From Microbacterium sp. LCT-H2 (lineage in GTDB: Bacteria; Actinomycetota; Actinomycetes; Actinomycetales; Microbacteriaceae), in NCBI RefSeq assembly GCF_001866135.1, contig NZ_MODW01000002.1, positions 642,917-706,916 on the forward strand: a stretch of DNA of 64,000 nt. Reading direction: 5' to 3'. Below, piece after piece: positions 16,221-25,029 of this stretch. The position numbers were made by a program, and so were the translations under genes. How positions within the stretch are numbered: position 1 is the stretch's first letter; each line of letters begins with the position of its first letter. Below the pieces are notes generated by a model. The model worked only from the letters and a program-made list of their open reading frames with translations, had not been told where the DNA came from and made no database searches.

Positions 16221-17368
16221 TGCACGATCTCACCGAGGAGGAGCGCGAGCTCGCCGCGATGGTACGCGAGTTCGCCGACACGGTCGTCGCGCCGCAGTCG
16301 TACGAGGCCGATCGCACACACACGCTCTCCATGGACGTCGTGCGGCAGATGGGAGAGCTCGGCCTCTTCGGACTGCCCTTCCCCGAGGAGTACGGCGGGC
16401 AGGGCGGCGACTACATGGCGCTCGGCCTCGCCATCGAAGCCCTGGGGCGCGTCGACCAGTCGATCGCGATCACCCTGGAGGCGGGGGTGAGCCTCGGAGC
16501 CATGCCCGTCTTCCGCTTCGGCACCGAGGAGCAGAAGCGCGAGCTGCTGCCGGATCTCCTCGCCGGTCGCGCCCTGGCAGGGTTCGGGCTCACGGAACCC
16601 GAGGCGGGAAGCGATGCGGGGGCGACGCGGACGACCGCGCGGCTCGACGGCGACGAGTGGGTGATCGACGGCTCCAAGCAGTTCATCACCAACTCGGGCA
16701 CTCCGATCACCCGGTTCGTGACGGTCACCGCGGTCACCGGCCAGAGCGAGGGGCGCAAGGAGATCTCGACCATCATCGTCCCGAACGGAACCCCGGGATT
16801 CACGGTCGAACCGCCCTACGACAAGGTGGGGTGGAACGCGTCGGACACCCATCCGCTGACGTTCGACGGAGTGCGGGTGCCGGCGAGCAATCTCCTCGGC
16901 GAGCGGGGGAGCGGGTTCCGCAACTTCCTCAGCATCCTGGACGAGGGCCGCATCGCGATCGCCGCTCTGTCGACCGGCGCGGCGGAGGGGTGCCTGGAGG
17001 CGGCGGTCGAGTATGCCAAGAGCCGCACCATCTTCGGCAGCGCCCTCAGCACGCGGCAGAACGCCCAGTTCACGCTGGCGCGGATGAGGGCGCGCGTGCA
17101 TACCGCGCGGCTCGCGTGGCACCATGCCGCGCGTCTCCGTGACGCCGGAGAGGCGTTCGCCGAGCAGGCGGCGATCGCCAAGCTCGTCGCGGGCGAGGCA
17201 GCGATGGACAACGCCCGTGACGCGACGCAGATCTTCGGCGGCAACGGGTTCATGAACGAGTTCCCGGTGGCGCGCCACTACCGTGACTCCAAGATCCTCG
17301 AGATCGGCGAGGGGACTACGGAGGTCCAGCTCCTCGTGATCGCCAGGGCGCTCGGGCTCGCCCGGTAG
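16217..17368 (+). CDS. liuA: acyl-CoA dehydrogenase (isovaleryl-CoA dehydrogenase type)
   Basis: 383 residues, acyl-CoA dehydrogenase fold: GFGLTEPEAGSDAGATRT, FITNSGTP, the central beta domain, and C-terminal helices with DATQIFGGNGFMNEFPVARHYRD and the region ILEIGEGTTEVQ. It should be a soluble FAD enzyme that oxidises isovaleryl-CoA to 3-methylcrotonyl-CoA, matching FadE19 in the homologous mycobacterial cluster. The ATG overlaps the preceding TGA. Substrate assigned from context. Confidence 0.88.
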   Translation: MMHDLTEEERELAAMVREFADTVVAPQSYEADRTHTLSMDVVRQMGELGLFGLPFPEEYGGQGGDYMALGLAIEALGRVDQSIAITLEAGVSLGAMPVFRFGTEEQKRELLPDLLAGRALAGFGLTEPEAGSDAGATRTTARLDGDEWVIDGSKQFITNSGTPITRFVTVTAVTGQSEGRKEISTIIVPNGTPGFTVEPPYDKVGWNASDTHPLTFDGVRVPASNLLGERGSGFRNFLSILDEGRIAIAALSTGAAEGCLEAAVEYAKSRTIFGSALSTRQNAQFTLARMRARVHTARLAWHHAARLRDAGEAFAEQAAIAKLVAGEAAMDNARDATQIFGGNGFMNEFPVARHYRDSKILEIGEGTTEVQLLVIARALGLAR

Positions 17369-17371
17369 CGT
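17366..17371 (+). promoter_or_regulatory. possible internal -10 before the MaoC gene
   Basis: TAGCGT includes the TAG stop of the dehydrogenase gene and ends 6 nt before the MaoC ATG. It fits the leaderless pattern seen elsewhere but could be chance, since GGAGG also precedes the ATG. Confidence 0.3.
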
Positions 17372-17377
17372 GGAGGC

Positions 17378-17866
17378 ATGACCATGCGCGAGATCGTGCA
17401 GCGCGGACTGTACTACGAGGAGTTCGAGACCGACGTCCGGTACGTGCACCGCCCCGGTCGCACGGCTACGGAGGCGGATAACGTCCTCTTTACGACGCTG
17501 ACGATGAACACCCAGGCGCTGCATCTGGACGCCGCGTTCGCGGATGCCCAGGAGCCCTTCCACGCGCGCCTCATGAACTCCCTGTGGACGCTGTCGACGA
17601 TGGTGGGCTCCTCCGTCGCCCAGCTCACGCAGGGAACGCTGGTGGCGCAGCTCGGCCTCGGCGACATCGCCTTCCCGCATCCGTTGTTCGCCGGGGACAC
17701 GCTCACGACCGAGAGCGTCGTCGTCGACAAGCGGCTCTCGTCGTCCCGCCCCGGCCAGGGCATCGTGCAGATCGCGCACACCGGACGCAATCAGGACGGC
17801 ACCGTGGTCGCGACCGCCGTCCGCACGGTGCTGGTGCGCTGCCGGCCGGAGGAGGACGCCGCATGA
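17378..17866 (+). CDS. MaoC family hydratase (3-methylglutaconyl-CoA hydratase candidate)
   Basis: 162 residues, hot-dog fold MaoC-like hydratase: TATEADNVLFTTLTMNTQALHLD holds the catalytic Asp/His pair (given here as the ends TEADN and QALHLD), and FPHPLFAGDTL the substrate-side loop. In the homologous mycobacterial operon Rv2499c occupies this place and is taken to hydrate 3-methylglutaconyl-CoA. GGAGG immediately precedes the ATG. The stop overlaps the lyase start by 4 nt, so the two are probably co-translated. Confidence 0.85.
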   Translation: MTMREIVQRGLYYEEFETDVRYVHRPGRTATEADNVLFTTLTMNTQALHLDAAFADAQEPFHARLMNSLWTLSTMVGSSVAQLTQGTLVAQLGLGDIAFPHPLFAGDTLTTESVVVDKRLSSSRPGQGIVQIAHTGRNQDGTVVATAVRTVLVRCRPEEDAA

Positions 17867-18669
17867 CCTTCGACCTCGGCCCTGCCCTGCTGTTCTGCCC
17901 GGCGGACCGCCCGGAGCGCTTCGCGAAGGCCCAGGAACGGGCGGATGCCGTGATCCTCGATCTGGAGGACGCCGTGCTGCCGGAGGCGAAGAACGAGGCC
18001 CGCGAGAACATCGTCGCCGCGGACCTCGACCCCGCGCGCGTCATCGTACGGGTGAACGCCCCGGACTCCGCTGCCTTCGCGGACGATCTCGAGGCCCTGG
18101 CGCGGTCACCCTTCCGGACCGTGATGGTCGCGAAGACGGAGAGCGCGGTGAGCCTGGACGCCTTCGACACAGGCTTTACCCTGCTCGCGCTGTGCGAGAC
18201 GGCGCGCGGGATCCATGCGGCGCCCGACATCGCCGCGCATCCGGCGGTCGCCGGACTGATGTGGGGCGCGGAGGATCTGGTGGCCTCCCTCGGCGGCACC
18301 TCGTCGCGGAACGCGGAGGGCGGCTACCGCGACATCGCGCGCTACGCCCGTTCCCGGGTGCTGCTGGAAGCCGGTGCGCACGGGAAGGCGGCGATCGACG
18401 CCGTGCACGTCGACATCGGCGATACCGCGGGGCTGGAGCGGGAGGCGGAGGATGCGGCGGCGTCGGGGTTCCGCGCGACGGCATGCATCCATCCGAGTCA
18501 GGTCGCGGTCATCCGGGCGGCATATGCCCCGGACGCCGAGACCGTGGCATGGGCGCGCGAGGTGCTCGCCGCTGCGGCGCAGGAGCGCGGTGTGTTCCGC
18601 TTCCGGGGACGCATGGTGGACGAGCCCGTTCTGCGGCACGCGCGCGCCGTGGTCTCCCGCGCCCGCTGA
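17863..18669 (+). CDS. CitE-like CoA-ester lyase (HpcH/HpaI family; HMG-CoA or citramalyl-CoA lyase candidate)
   Basis: 268 residues of the CitE TIM-barrel family: LLFCPADRPERFAKA at the N-terminus, DLEDAVLPEAKNEAR (metal-binding region), VRVNAPDS, WGAEDLVASLGG and IHPSQ. The M. tuberculosis homologue in the same operon position, Rv2498c, cleaves (R)-3-hydroxy-3-methylglutaryl-CoA and (S)-citramalyl-CoA. Here it should finish leucine degradation to acetyl-CoA and acetoacetate. No canonical HMG-CoA lyase and no acetoacetate CoA-transferase are in the window. Confidence 0.85.
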   Translation: MTFDLGPALLFCPADRPERFAKAQERADAVILDLEDAVLPEAKNEARENIVAADLDPARVIVRVNAPDSAAFADDLEALARSPFRTVMVAKTESAVSLDAFDTGFTLLALCETARGIHAAPDIAAHPAVAGLMWGAEDLVASLGGTSSRNAEGGYRDIARYARSRVLLEAGAHGKAAIDAVHVDIGDTAGLEREAEDAAASGFRATACIHPSQVAVIRAAYAPDAETVAWAREVLAAAAQERGVFRFRGRMVDEPVLRHARAVVSRAR

Positions 18670-18676
18670 GGTCCGG

Positions 18677-19264
18677 TCAGAGGACGGGCGTCTCCTCCAG
18701 CAGCCGGAGGTAGCCGGGCGCGGCGACGAACCGGTGCGCGGAGCCGTTGCGCAGCACTTCGCCGTCCCGGGGGAGCGTGCCGCCGGAGACGTGGTCGATG
18801 ACGGCGCGGATGACGCCGCCGTGGGTCACGACGAGCACCGACTCCGCCTGCGGCGCCGACCTCCGCCGGGCGTCCCGCGCGATCCGGTGCAGCGCGGCGA
18901 TGGCGCGCACGCCGACCTCGTGCAGCGACTCCGCGCCCGGGACCTCCGCGTGCCAGTCGCCGTAGGTGGAGATGTAGTCGGGGACGAGCATGCCCTCCCC
19001 GTCGCCGAACTCCCGCTCCCGGATGTCGGGGACCACGCCGGCGATCTCCAGACCCAGGCGCTCGGCGATGATGCCGGCGGTCTCGCTCGCCCGCACGAGC
19101 GGGCTCGTGTAGACGGCATGGTGCGTCGTGCCGGCTAGCTTCTCTGCCGCCCATCGGGCGTCCTCGCGGCCCGTCTCGTTCAAGGGGATGTCGGTCGACC
19201 CTTGGATGCGACGGGCGAGGTTCCAGTCGGTCTGACCGTGGCGGATGAGGGTGAGATAGGTCAC
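18677..19264 (-). CDS. histidine phosphatase family protein
   Basis: 195 residues: catalytic LIRHGQTDWN, the substrate Arg in YTSPLVRASETA, EREFGDGEG, and the second catalytic His in VVTHGGVIRAV. This is the phosphoglycerate-mutase-like branch (CobC/GpmB type); the substrate is not predictable. The start overlaps the Sir2 stop by 4 nt (ATGA), so they form an operon. Confidence 0.88.
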   Translation of the reverse strand: MTYLTLIRHGQTDWNLARRIQGSTDIPLNETGREDARWAAEKLAGTTHHAVYTSPLVRASETAGIIAERLGLEIAGVVPDIREREFGDGEGMLVPDYISTYGDWHAEVPGAESLHEVGVRAIAALHRIARDARRRSAPQAESVLVVTHGGVIRAVIDHVSGGTLPRDGEVLRNGSAHRFVAAPGYLRLLEETPVL

Positions 19265-20100
19265 GAGAGCATCTCCTGGAGGGCGGGGAGCACGTCGCTG
19301 GTGCCGGCGGCGATGGTGACATCGGCCCAGGCGTCCGCGCGGGTCGGCTCGCGATTGACGATGATCAGAGGGATGCCGCGCCGACGCGCACGGTTCACGA
19401 GGCGCACGCCGGAGTTCACGACGAGAGAGGAGCCGGCCACGATGAGCGCCTCGCTGGAGCGCAGCAACGACTCCGCGGCACGGAAGCGGTCCTGCGGCAC
19501 ATACTCTCCGAAGAACACCACGTCCGGCTTGAGCATGCCCTCGCAGACGGTGCAGGTCGGGACGAGGAAGCCCTCGGTGCTCTCCGGGAGGACGTCGCCG
19601 TCCGGCGCCAGCGCCACGTTCTCCGGGACGGTGATCCAGGGGTTGCGCTCCTCGATCTGCACGGCGATGTCGCGACGGTCGAACACCTGGCCGCAGTGCA
19701 GGCAGAGCACGCGGCGCATGGTCCCGTGCACCTCGATGACGTGCGAGCTGCCCGCGCGGAGGTGCAGCCCGTCGACGTTCTGCGTGATGACGCCCGAGAC
19801 CACGCCTCTGGACTCCATCTCCGCCAGGGCGTGGTGGCCGGGATTGGGCGCGGCCTGCGCGAACGCCCGCCAGCCGAGATGCCCGCCGACCCAGTAGCGG
19901 CGCCGCGCGGCCTCGTCTCCGAGGTAGGTCTGGATCGTCATGGGGTTGCTGCGCGTGCGCGCCCCCTCGCCCCGGTAGGCGGGGATGCCCGAGTCGGTCG
20001 AGATGCCGGCCCCGGTGAGGAGGGCGATCCGCTTGCCGCGCAGCAGGGTGGCGGCGTGGGAGAGCTCTGCCGACGGCTCAGCGGTGTTCGTCACGCTCAC
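19261..20100 (-). CDS. cobB: Sir2 family NAD-dependent protein deacylase
   Basis: 279 residues, GTG start with AGGAGG 4 nt upstream. Sirtuin motifs: GAGISTDSGIPAYRG (NAD binding), TQNVDGLH, catalytic His in EVHGT, a zinc knuckle with LCLHCG and CTVCEG, and GSSLVVNSG. It removes acyl groups from lysines using NAD. It is upstream of the histidine phosphatase gene in one operon. The symbol is by family; the substrate class is unknown. Confidence 0.9.
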   Translation of the reverse strand: MSVTNTAEPSAELSHAATLLRGKRIALLTGAGISTDSGIPAYRGEGARTRSNPMTIQTYLGDEAARRRYWVGGHLGWRAFAQAAPNPGHHALAEMESRGVVSGVITQNVDGLHLRAGSSHVIEVHGTMRRVLCLHCGQVFDRRDIAVQIEERNPWITVPENVALAPDGDVLPESTEGFLVPTCTVCEGMLKPDVVFFGEYVPQDRFRAAESLLRSSEALIVAGSSLVVNSGVRLVNRARRRGIPLIIVNREPTRADAWADVTIAAGTSDVLPALQEMLS

Positions 20101-20165
20101 AGGACCTCCTCGATCGAGTCTACGGGGCGTGGGGTGGGCGAGAGCCGGGCTGGCAGAGTGGAGCG

Positions 20166-20972
20166 GTGGACCTCCAGCATGTGACCGACATCGACGACCC
20201 GCGGCTGGACGACTACCGCGGTCTCACCGACACCGCCCTCCGCGCCGTCCGCGAGCCCGCCGAGGGACTCTACATCGCCGAGACCGCCAAGGTGATCGAG
20301 CGCGCGCTGGCCGCCGGGCACGAACCCCGATCGGTGCTGGTCTCGGCCCGGCGCGTCGACGAGGTGCGGCGCATCCTGGGGGAGCGTGCCGTTCCGGTGC
20401 TCGTGGTCCCGGACGAGGTCGCGGAACAGGTCACCGGCTATCAGGTCCACCGCGGGGCCCTCGCCGCCATGCGCCGTCCGGCTCTGGCTCCGGTCGCCGA
20501 TGTGGTGCGCGACGCACGGCTGGTGCTGGTGCTGGAGGACCTCGGCGATCACACCAACGTCGGCGCCGCCTTCCGCGCCGCCGCCGGCCTGGGGGCGGAT
20601 GCGGTGCTCGTGTCGGCGCGCTGTGCCGATCCGCTCTATCGGCGCAGCGTGGGGGTGAGCATGGGGACCGTGTTCCAGGTGCCGTGGACCCGGATCGACG
20701 AGTGGTCGACGGCGGTCTCGGATCTCCGTGAGCAGGGCTTCGACATCGCTGCCCTCGCGCTCAGCGATACAGCCGTGGATCTCCGGCTGTTTGCGGCACA
20801 GCGGCCCGCGAAGGTGGCGCTGCTCTTCGGAGCCGAAGGCGACGGTCTCACGCGGACCGCCCTCGACAGCGCGGACACCGTGGTCACCATTCCGATGGCC
20901 GGCGGCGTGGATTCGCTCAACGTCGCCTCGGCCGCCGCCGTGGCGCTGTGGGCACTCGCTCCTGCGGAGTGA
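20166..20972 (+). CDS. TrmH/SpoU family RNA methyltransferase
   Basis: 268 residues, GTG start. N-terminal substrate-binding domain (to about 105) and a C-terminal SPOUT knot domain with VLEDLGDHTNVGAAFRAA, LLFGAEGDGL and IPMAGGVDSLNVASAAAV. It is a 2'-O-ribose methyltransferase for tRNA or rRNA; the target cannot be named. CAGAGT, a weak -10, ends 6 nt before the start. Confidence 0.9.
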   Translation: MDLQHVTDIDDPRLDDYRGLTDTALRAVREPAEGLYIAETAKVIERALAAGHEPRSVLVSARRVDEVRRILGERAVPVLVVPDEVAEQVTGYQVHRGALAAMRRPALAPVADVVRDARLVLVLEDLGDHTNVGAAFRAAAGLGADAVLVSARCADPLYRRSVGVSMGTVFQVPWTRIDEWSTAVSDLREQGFDIAALALSDTAVDLRLFAAQRPAKVALLFGAEGDGLTRTALDSADTVVTIPMAGGVDSLNVASAAAVALWALAPAE

Positions 20973-20981
20973 GAGTGCGCG

Positions 20982-21809
20982 TCACTCCTTGCCGGGCAGG
21001 ATGACCGGGGAGGGCTCAGGGCGCTTGGCAGCGATGTGGTCGCCGGAGGACTGGTGGCGCAGCCGGCGGAGCACCCAGGGCACGAGGTGCTCGCGGGCCC
21101 AGCCGAGGTCTTCGCTGCGGGCGGCACGCCAGGTCCGCAGCGGCAGGGGCTCGGGCTGCATGGCCTCGAGGTCGTTCGGCACGTTGAGGGCGCGGAGCAC
21201 CATCCGCGCGACCTCGTGGTGGCCGAGCGCGTTGTAGTGCAGACGATCGTCGTCGAAGAATCGCGCATCCTGCACGACCTTCAGTGCCCACTGGTCCGCG
21301 ACGATGCAGTCGTGGCGCTCGGCGATCGCGCGGACGTTCTCGTTGTAGATCGCGACCTTGCCGCGGAAGGGACGGAACACGGGCGTGAACCCCGTGTCGA
21401 TGCCGGTGAACACGACGACGGCCGCGCCGGTGGACGACAGGCGCGCCACCGCGTCCTCGAGCTGGGCGGCGATGGCGTCCGGGTCGGTGCCGGGGCGGAT
21501 GACGTCGTTCCCGCCGGCGCAGATCGAGATGAGGTCGGGGCGCAGCGCGACCGCGGGCTCCACCTGGTCGGCGACGATCTGCGCGATGAGCTTTCCTCGG
21601 ACGGCGAGGTTGGCATAGGCGAAGTCGTCGACCTGCTGGGCGAGCACCTCGGCGACGCGATCGGCCCAGCCGCGGTGGCCCCCGGGGGCCGCCGGGTCCG
21701 GGTCGCCGATGCCCTCGGTGAACGAGTCGCCGATCGCGACGAACCGCCGCCAGGGGTGCGGGGTCTCGTTCGCGACGTACGGGGTCCTGGTCGATTCCTG
21801 ATCGCTCAT
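20982..21809 (-). CDS. SGNH/GDSL hydrolase
   Basis: 275 residues. Block I GDSFTEG (nucleophile Ser), block II Gly in NLAVRGK, block III GGND, block V DRLHYNALGHH (Asp/His). No signal peptide is seen, so it is probably cytoplasmic. Residues after about 215 form an extra C-terminal region that is also present in the paralogue at 53299-54054. Substrate unknown. Confidence 0.87.
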   Translation of the reverse strand: MSDQESTRTPYVANETPHPWRRFVAIGDSFTEGIGDPDPAAPGGHRGWADRVAEVLAQQVDDFAYANLAVRGKLIAQIVADQVEPAVALRPDLISICAGGNDVIRPGTDPDAIAAQLEDAVARLSSTGAAVVVFTGIDTGFTPVFRPFRGKVAIYNENVRAIAERHDCIVADQWALKVVQDARFFDDDRLHYNALGHHEVARMVLRALNVPNDLEAMQPEPLPLRTWRAARSEDLGWAREHLVPWVLRRLRHQSSGDHIAAKRPEPSPVILPGKE

Positions 21810-21942
21810 CCGGCTCTCCTTCGCGAAGGCGTGCGCGCACGATGATGACCGCCGCGCAGTGACCGAGCCTACCCGTGCCGGTGCTTTCGAGGGGGGACGC
21901 GCGCGGCGTCGCGGTGGATGCCCCGGTGTCGGTGGGAGCGAT

Positions 21943-21948
21943 TATCGT
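21943..21948 (+). promoter_or_regulatory. -10 hexamer (TATCGT) of a leaderless gene
   Basis: TATCGT ends 7 nt before the ATG at 21956. It supports that ATG over the upstream in-frame start at 21875. Confidence 0.55.
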
Positions 21949-21955
21949 GGAGTCG

Positions 21956-23698
21956 ATGCTCTCTCCGTCCTTCCCTCAGCGCGCCCCGTGGGGAACGGCG
22001 AACAAGCTGCGGGCATGGCAGCAGGAGGCTCTGGACGCATACTTCCAGGCCGACCAGCGTGACTTCCTCGTGGCCGCCACACCGGGCGCCGGCAAGACCA
22101 CGTTCGCCCTCACCCTCGCGGTCGAGCTGATGCGCATGGGCGAGGTGAACAGGGTCATCGTCGTGGCCCCCACGGAGCACCTGAAGACCCAGTGGGCCGA
22201 CGCCGCCGCCCGCGTCCACATCCGTCTCGACCCGCGCTTCCGCAACAGCGATTGGGCTCCGGCGCGGCAGTATCACGGGGTCGTGGTGACGTATGCGCAG
22301 GTCGCCGCGAAGTCGTCGGTGCATCGCCACCTCACCGAGGACGCGAAGACCCTGGTGATCCTCGATGAGGTGCACCACGGCGGTGATGCCCTGAGCTGGG
22401 GCGACGCGATCCGCGATGCCTACGGACCGGCGAAGCGCCGACTGCTCCTCTCGGGCACGCCGTTCCGGAGCGACACGGCGCCGATCCCGTTCGTGGAGTA
22501 CCTCCCGGACGAGACCGGAGCCCGGGTCTCCAGCACCGACTACGCCTACGGGTACGGCCGCGCTCTCGCGGACGGCGTCGTCCGTCCCGTGCTCTTCCAC
22601 ATGTACGCGGGGAAGATGCGCTGGCGGACGAGCGCCGGCGACGAGCTCGAGACCCATCTCGGGCAGGACAACACGAAGGATGTCACCTCGCAGGCCTGGC
22701 GCACGGCCCTCGACCCCGAGGGCGACTGGATGCCGGCCGTTCTCTCCGCCGCCGACCGCCGCCTCACCGAGATCCGGCACCACATCCCCGATGCCGGCGG
22801 GCTCGTGCTGGCCACGGATCAGACCGTCGCCAGGGCCTACGCCAAGATCCTGCACAGCATCACGCGCGAGCAGCCGACGATCGTGCTCTCCGATGACGCC
22901 ACCGCGTCCGAGCGGATCGAGAAGTTCTCGGAGGGCACCGCCCGGTGGATGGTCGCGGTGCGCATGGTGTCGGAGGGCGTCGACGTGCCGCGGCTCGCGG
23001 TCGGCGTCTACGCGACCTCGTCGTCCACCCCGCTGTTCTTCGCCCAGGCCATCGGCCGCTTCGTGCGCGCCCGTCGTCGCGGAGAGGCGGCGAGCGTCTT
23101 CCTCCCCCACGTCCCCGTGCTGATGAAGCTCGCGAACGAGATGGAGAAGCAGCGCGACCATGCGCTCGACCGCCAGTCCAAGGACGATGACGGCCTCGAC
23201 GACTCGCTGCTGGAGAGCGCGAACCGCGAGGACGAGGCCTCCGACGCACTGACCCAGGAGTTCAGCTACCAGGCGATCTCCTCCGTCGCCCACTTCGACC
23301 GGATGGTGTTCGACGGCAAGGAGTTCGGTCAGCTCGCCGAGCCGAACACGCCCGAGGAGGAGGAGTTCATCGGCTTCCCCGGCCTGCTCGAACCCGAGCA
23401 CGTGCACGAGCTCCTCATGCAGCGGCAGGCCCGCCAGTCCCGGCATCGCGAGGTCCGGGAGGCCCAGGCCGAGCCGACGCAGACCACGACGCTGCCCGCA
23501 CCGCTGCACCGCACCCTGCGCGAGCAGCGCCAGCTCCTGAACAGCCTGGTGGGCCTCTACGCACGGCAGTCCGGCCAGCCGCACGGTGCCGTCCACGCCG
23601 AACTCCGTCGCATCTGCGGCGGCCCGGCGGTGGCGCAGGCGACCGTGACGCAGCTGCAGTCGCGCATCGACGTGCTGCGCAAACGCGTCCGCTCCTGA
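21956..23698 (+). CDS. DEAD/DEAH box helicase (superfamily 2)
   Basis: 580 residues from the leaderless ATG. Motif I ATPGAGKT, motif Ia VVAPTEHLK, DEVHHGGD (DEVH box), LLSGTPFRSD (motif III), then the second RecA domain with RMVSEGVDVPRLAVGVYAT in part and QAIGRFVRARR (motif VI). After about residue 440 a polar, glutamate-rich tail follows with no recognised domain. Similar proteins are common in Actinobacteria as uncharacterised ATP-dependent helicases. Role in DNA or RNA metabolism unknown. Confidence 0.88.
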   Translation: MLSPSFPQRAPWGTANKLRAWQQEALDAYFQADQRDFLVAATPGAGKTTFALTLAVELMRMGEVNRVIVVAPTEHLKTQWADAAARVHIRLDPRFRNSDWAPARQYHGVVVTYAQVAAKSSVHRHLTEDAKTLVILDEVHHGGDALSWGDAIRDAYGPAKRRLLLSGTPFRSDTAPIPFVEYLPDETGARVSSTDYAYGYGRALADGVVRPVLFHMYAGKMRWRTSAGDELETHLGQDNTKDVTSQAWRTALDPEGDWMPAVLSAADRRLTEIRHHIPDAGGLVLATDQTVARAYAKILHSITREQPTIVLSDDATASERIEKFSEGTARWMVAVRMVSEGVDVPRLAVGVYATSSSTPLFFAQAIGRFVRARRRGEAASVFLPHVPVLMKLANEMEKQRDHALDRQSKDDDGLDDSLLESANREDEASDALTQEFSYQAISSVAHFDRMVFDGKEFGQLAEPNTPEEEEFIGFPGLLEPEHVHELLMQRQARQSRHREVREAQAEPTQTTTLPAPLHRTLREQRQLLNSLVGLYARQSGQPHGAVHAELRRICGGPAVAQATVTQLQSRIDVLRKRVRS

Positions 23699-23733
23699 GG
23701 GCGGTCTCGGCGCCGCTTCGGATCCCCGAAATG

Positions 23734-23750
23734 CTGGCAATCCGTGCCAG
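23734..23750. promoter_or_regulatory. palindrome upstream of the VIT-family gene
   Basis: CTGGCA-ATCCG-TGCCAG is a perfect 6+5+6 inverted repeat. A likely -10 (TAGCGT) is at 23778-23783, which puts the palindrome just upstream of the -35 position. It may bind a metal-responsive regulator of the transporter; the binding protein is unknown. Confidence 0.4.
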
Positions 23751-23828
23751 GACGCGGCCTGCGCGACACCCCGCGGATAGCGTGGAACGGTTGCCCGGAC
23801 GCCGGGCACCGTGACACCTGGAGGTTCC

Positions 23829-24926
23829 ATGACCGCCCCTGCCGCAGCCGATTCCACGGCCGCCGACCGTCGGCGCTGGGCTCGCTATCTCGTCGAGGAA
23901 CGAGCGGAGGGCGCCGTCTATCAGCGACTGGCCGCTCGCCGGTCGGGGGAGGAACGGGCGATCCTGCTCGGACTCGCCGAGGCCGAGCGCCGGCACGAGA
24001 AGCACTGGCTCGATCTGCTGGGGGGCGAACCGACGCGCCTGCCGCGGGCGGGGGTCCGCTCCCGCCTCCTGGGGTGGATGGCCGGACGCTTCGGCTCGAT
24101 CTTCGTCCTCGCCCTCGCCCAGAGCGCCGAGGCCCGCTCCCCGTATGACGCCGAGCGCTGGGCCACTCCGGCCATGCGCGCTGATGAGAAGGTCCACCAC
24201 GAGGTCGTCCGCGGTCTCGCCGCGCGGGGCCGTCGTCGCCTCTCGGGCTCCTTCCGCGCGGCCGTCTTCGGGGCGAACGACGGCCTCGTCAGCAACCTGG
24301 CCCTGGTCCTCGGGATCGGCGCCACCGGCGTGAGCTCGGGCTTCGTGCTGTTCAGCGGCATCGCGGGTCTCCTCGCGGGCGCACTGTCGATGGGGGCGGG
24401 GGAGTTCGTGTCCGTGCGGTCGCAGCGGGAACTCCTCACGGCCACCGAGGCGAACGAGGACGCCGCGGCGGCCGCGGCCGACCTCGACATCGACGAGAAC
24501 GAGCTCGCGCTCGTGTACCGCGCCCGAGGGATGGACCAGGGCGAATCCCTGGCCAGGGCCCGCCGTATCGTCCAGGCCGCCCAGGAGGGCGTCCGCCGGG
24601 CCGCCACGGGGCCGGTGGCCGTCCAGGGCGGGGACGCGCACGAGGTCGTCGGCAGCGACTGGACGGCGGCCATCTCCAGCTTCCTCCTCTTCGCCTCCGG
24701 CGCGATCATCCCCGTCCTGCCCTGGATCTTCGGCATGGAGGGCACCGCGGCGATCGTGCTCGCGCTCGTGCTCGTCGGCATCGCGCTGCTCAGCACCGGT
24801 GCGATGGTCGGCGTGCTCTCTGGGGGCCCGCCCCTGCGTCGCGCCCTGCGGCAGCTCGCCATCGGCTTCGGTGCGGCGGCGGTGACCTACGCGCTGGGTC
24901 TGCTCTTCGGCGTCGGCGCGGTGTGA
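23829..24926 (+). CDS. VIT1/CCC1 family transporter with ferritin-like N-terminal domain
   Basis: 365 residues from the ATG at 23829, preceded by GGAGG. The N-terminal 140 residues are helical with Glu and ExxH patterns (EERAEGAVYQRLA, EAERRHEKHW), like the rubrerythrin/ferritin-like domain fused to some bacterial VIT proteins. The C-terminal part has the VIT1 signature FGANDGLVSNLALV and about five transmembrane helices. It is expected to move Fe2+ or Mn2+ out of the cytoplasm. A short GC hairpin (GCCCGG/CCGGGC) lies in the leader. It ends in a strong terminator. Confidence 0.87.
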   Translation: MTAPAAADSTAADRRRWARYLVEERAEGAVYQRLAARRSGEERAILLGLAEAERRHEKHWLDLLGGEPTRLPRAGVRSRLLGWMAGRFGSIFVLALAQSAEARSPYDAERWATPAMRADEKVHHEVVRGLAARGRRRLSGSFRAAVFGANDGLVSNLALVLGIGATGVSSGFVLFSGIAGLLAGALSMGAGEFVSVRSQRELLTATEANEDAAAAAADLDIDENELALVYRARGMDQGESLARARRIVQAAQEGVRRAATGPVAVQGGDAHEVVGSDWTAAISSFLLFASGAIIPVLPWIFGMEGTAAIVLALVLVGIALLSTGAMVGVLSGGPPLRRALRQLAIGFGAAAVTYALGLLFGVGAV

Positions 24927-24930
24927 AGGC

Positions 24931-24961
24931 GGTGCGGTCCCGCCTCGCGCGGGACCGCACC
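24931..24961 (+). terminator. hairpin terminator after the VIT-family gene
   Basis: Perfect 13-bp stem (GGTGCGGTCCCGC at 24931-24943 with 24949-24961) and a 5-nt loop, 4 nt after the stop codon. Confidence 0.8.
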
Positions 24962-24989
24962 GGAGCACCGTGGCCGCTGCGGGAACGAT

Positions 24990-25021
24990 GAAGGCCCCGG
25001 ATCCGTGGATCCGGGGCCTTC
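24990..25021. terminator. hairpin terminator between the VIT gene and tRNA-Leu
   Basis: Perfect 15-bp inverted repeat (GAAGGCCCCGGATCC at 24990-25004 with 25007-25021). It begins 9 nt beyond the 3' end of the leftward tRNA-Leu and can also stop rightward read-through. Confidence 0.8.
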
Positions 25022-25029
25022 GCTCTCTG

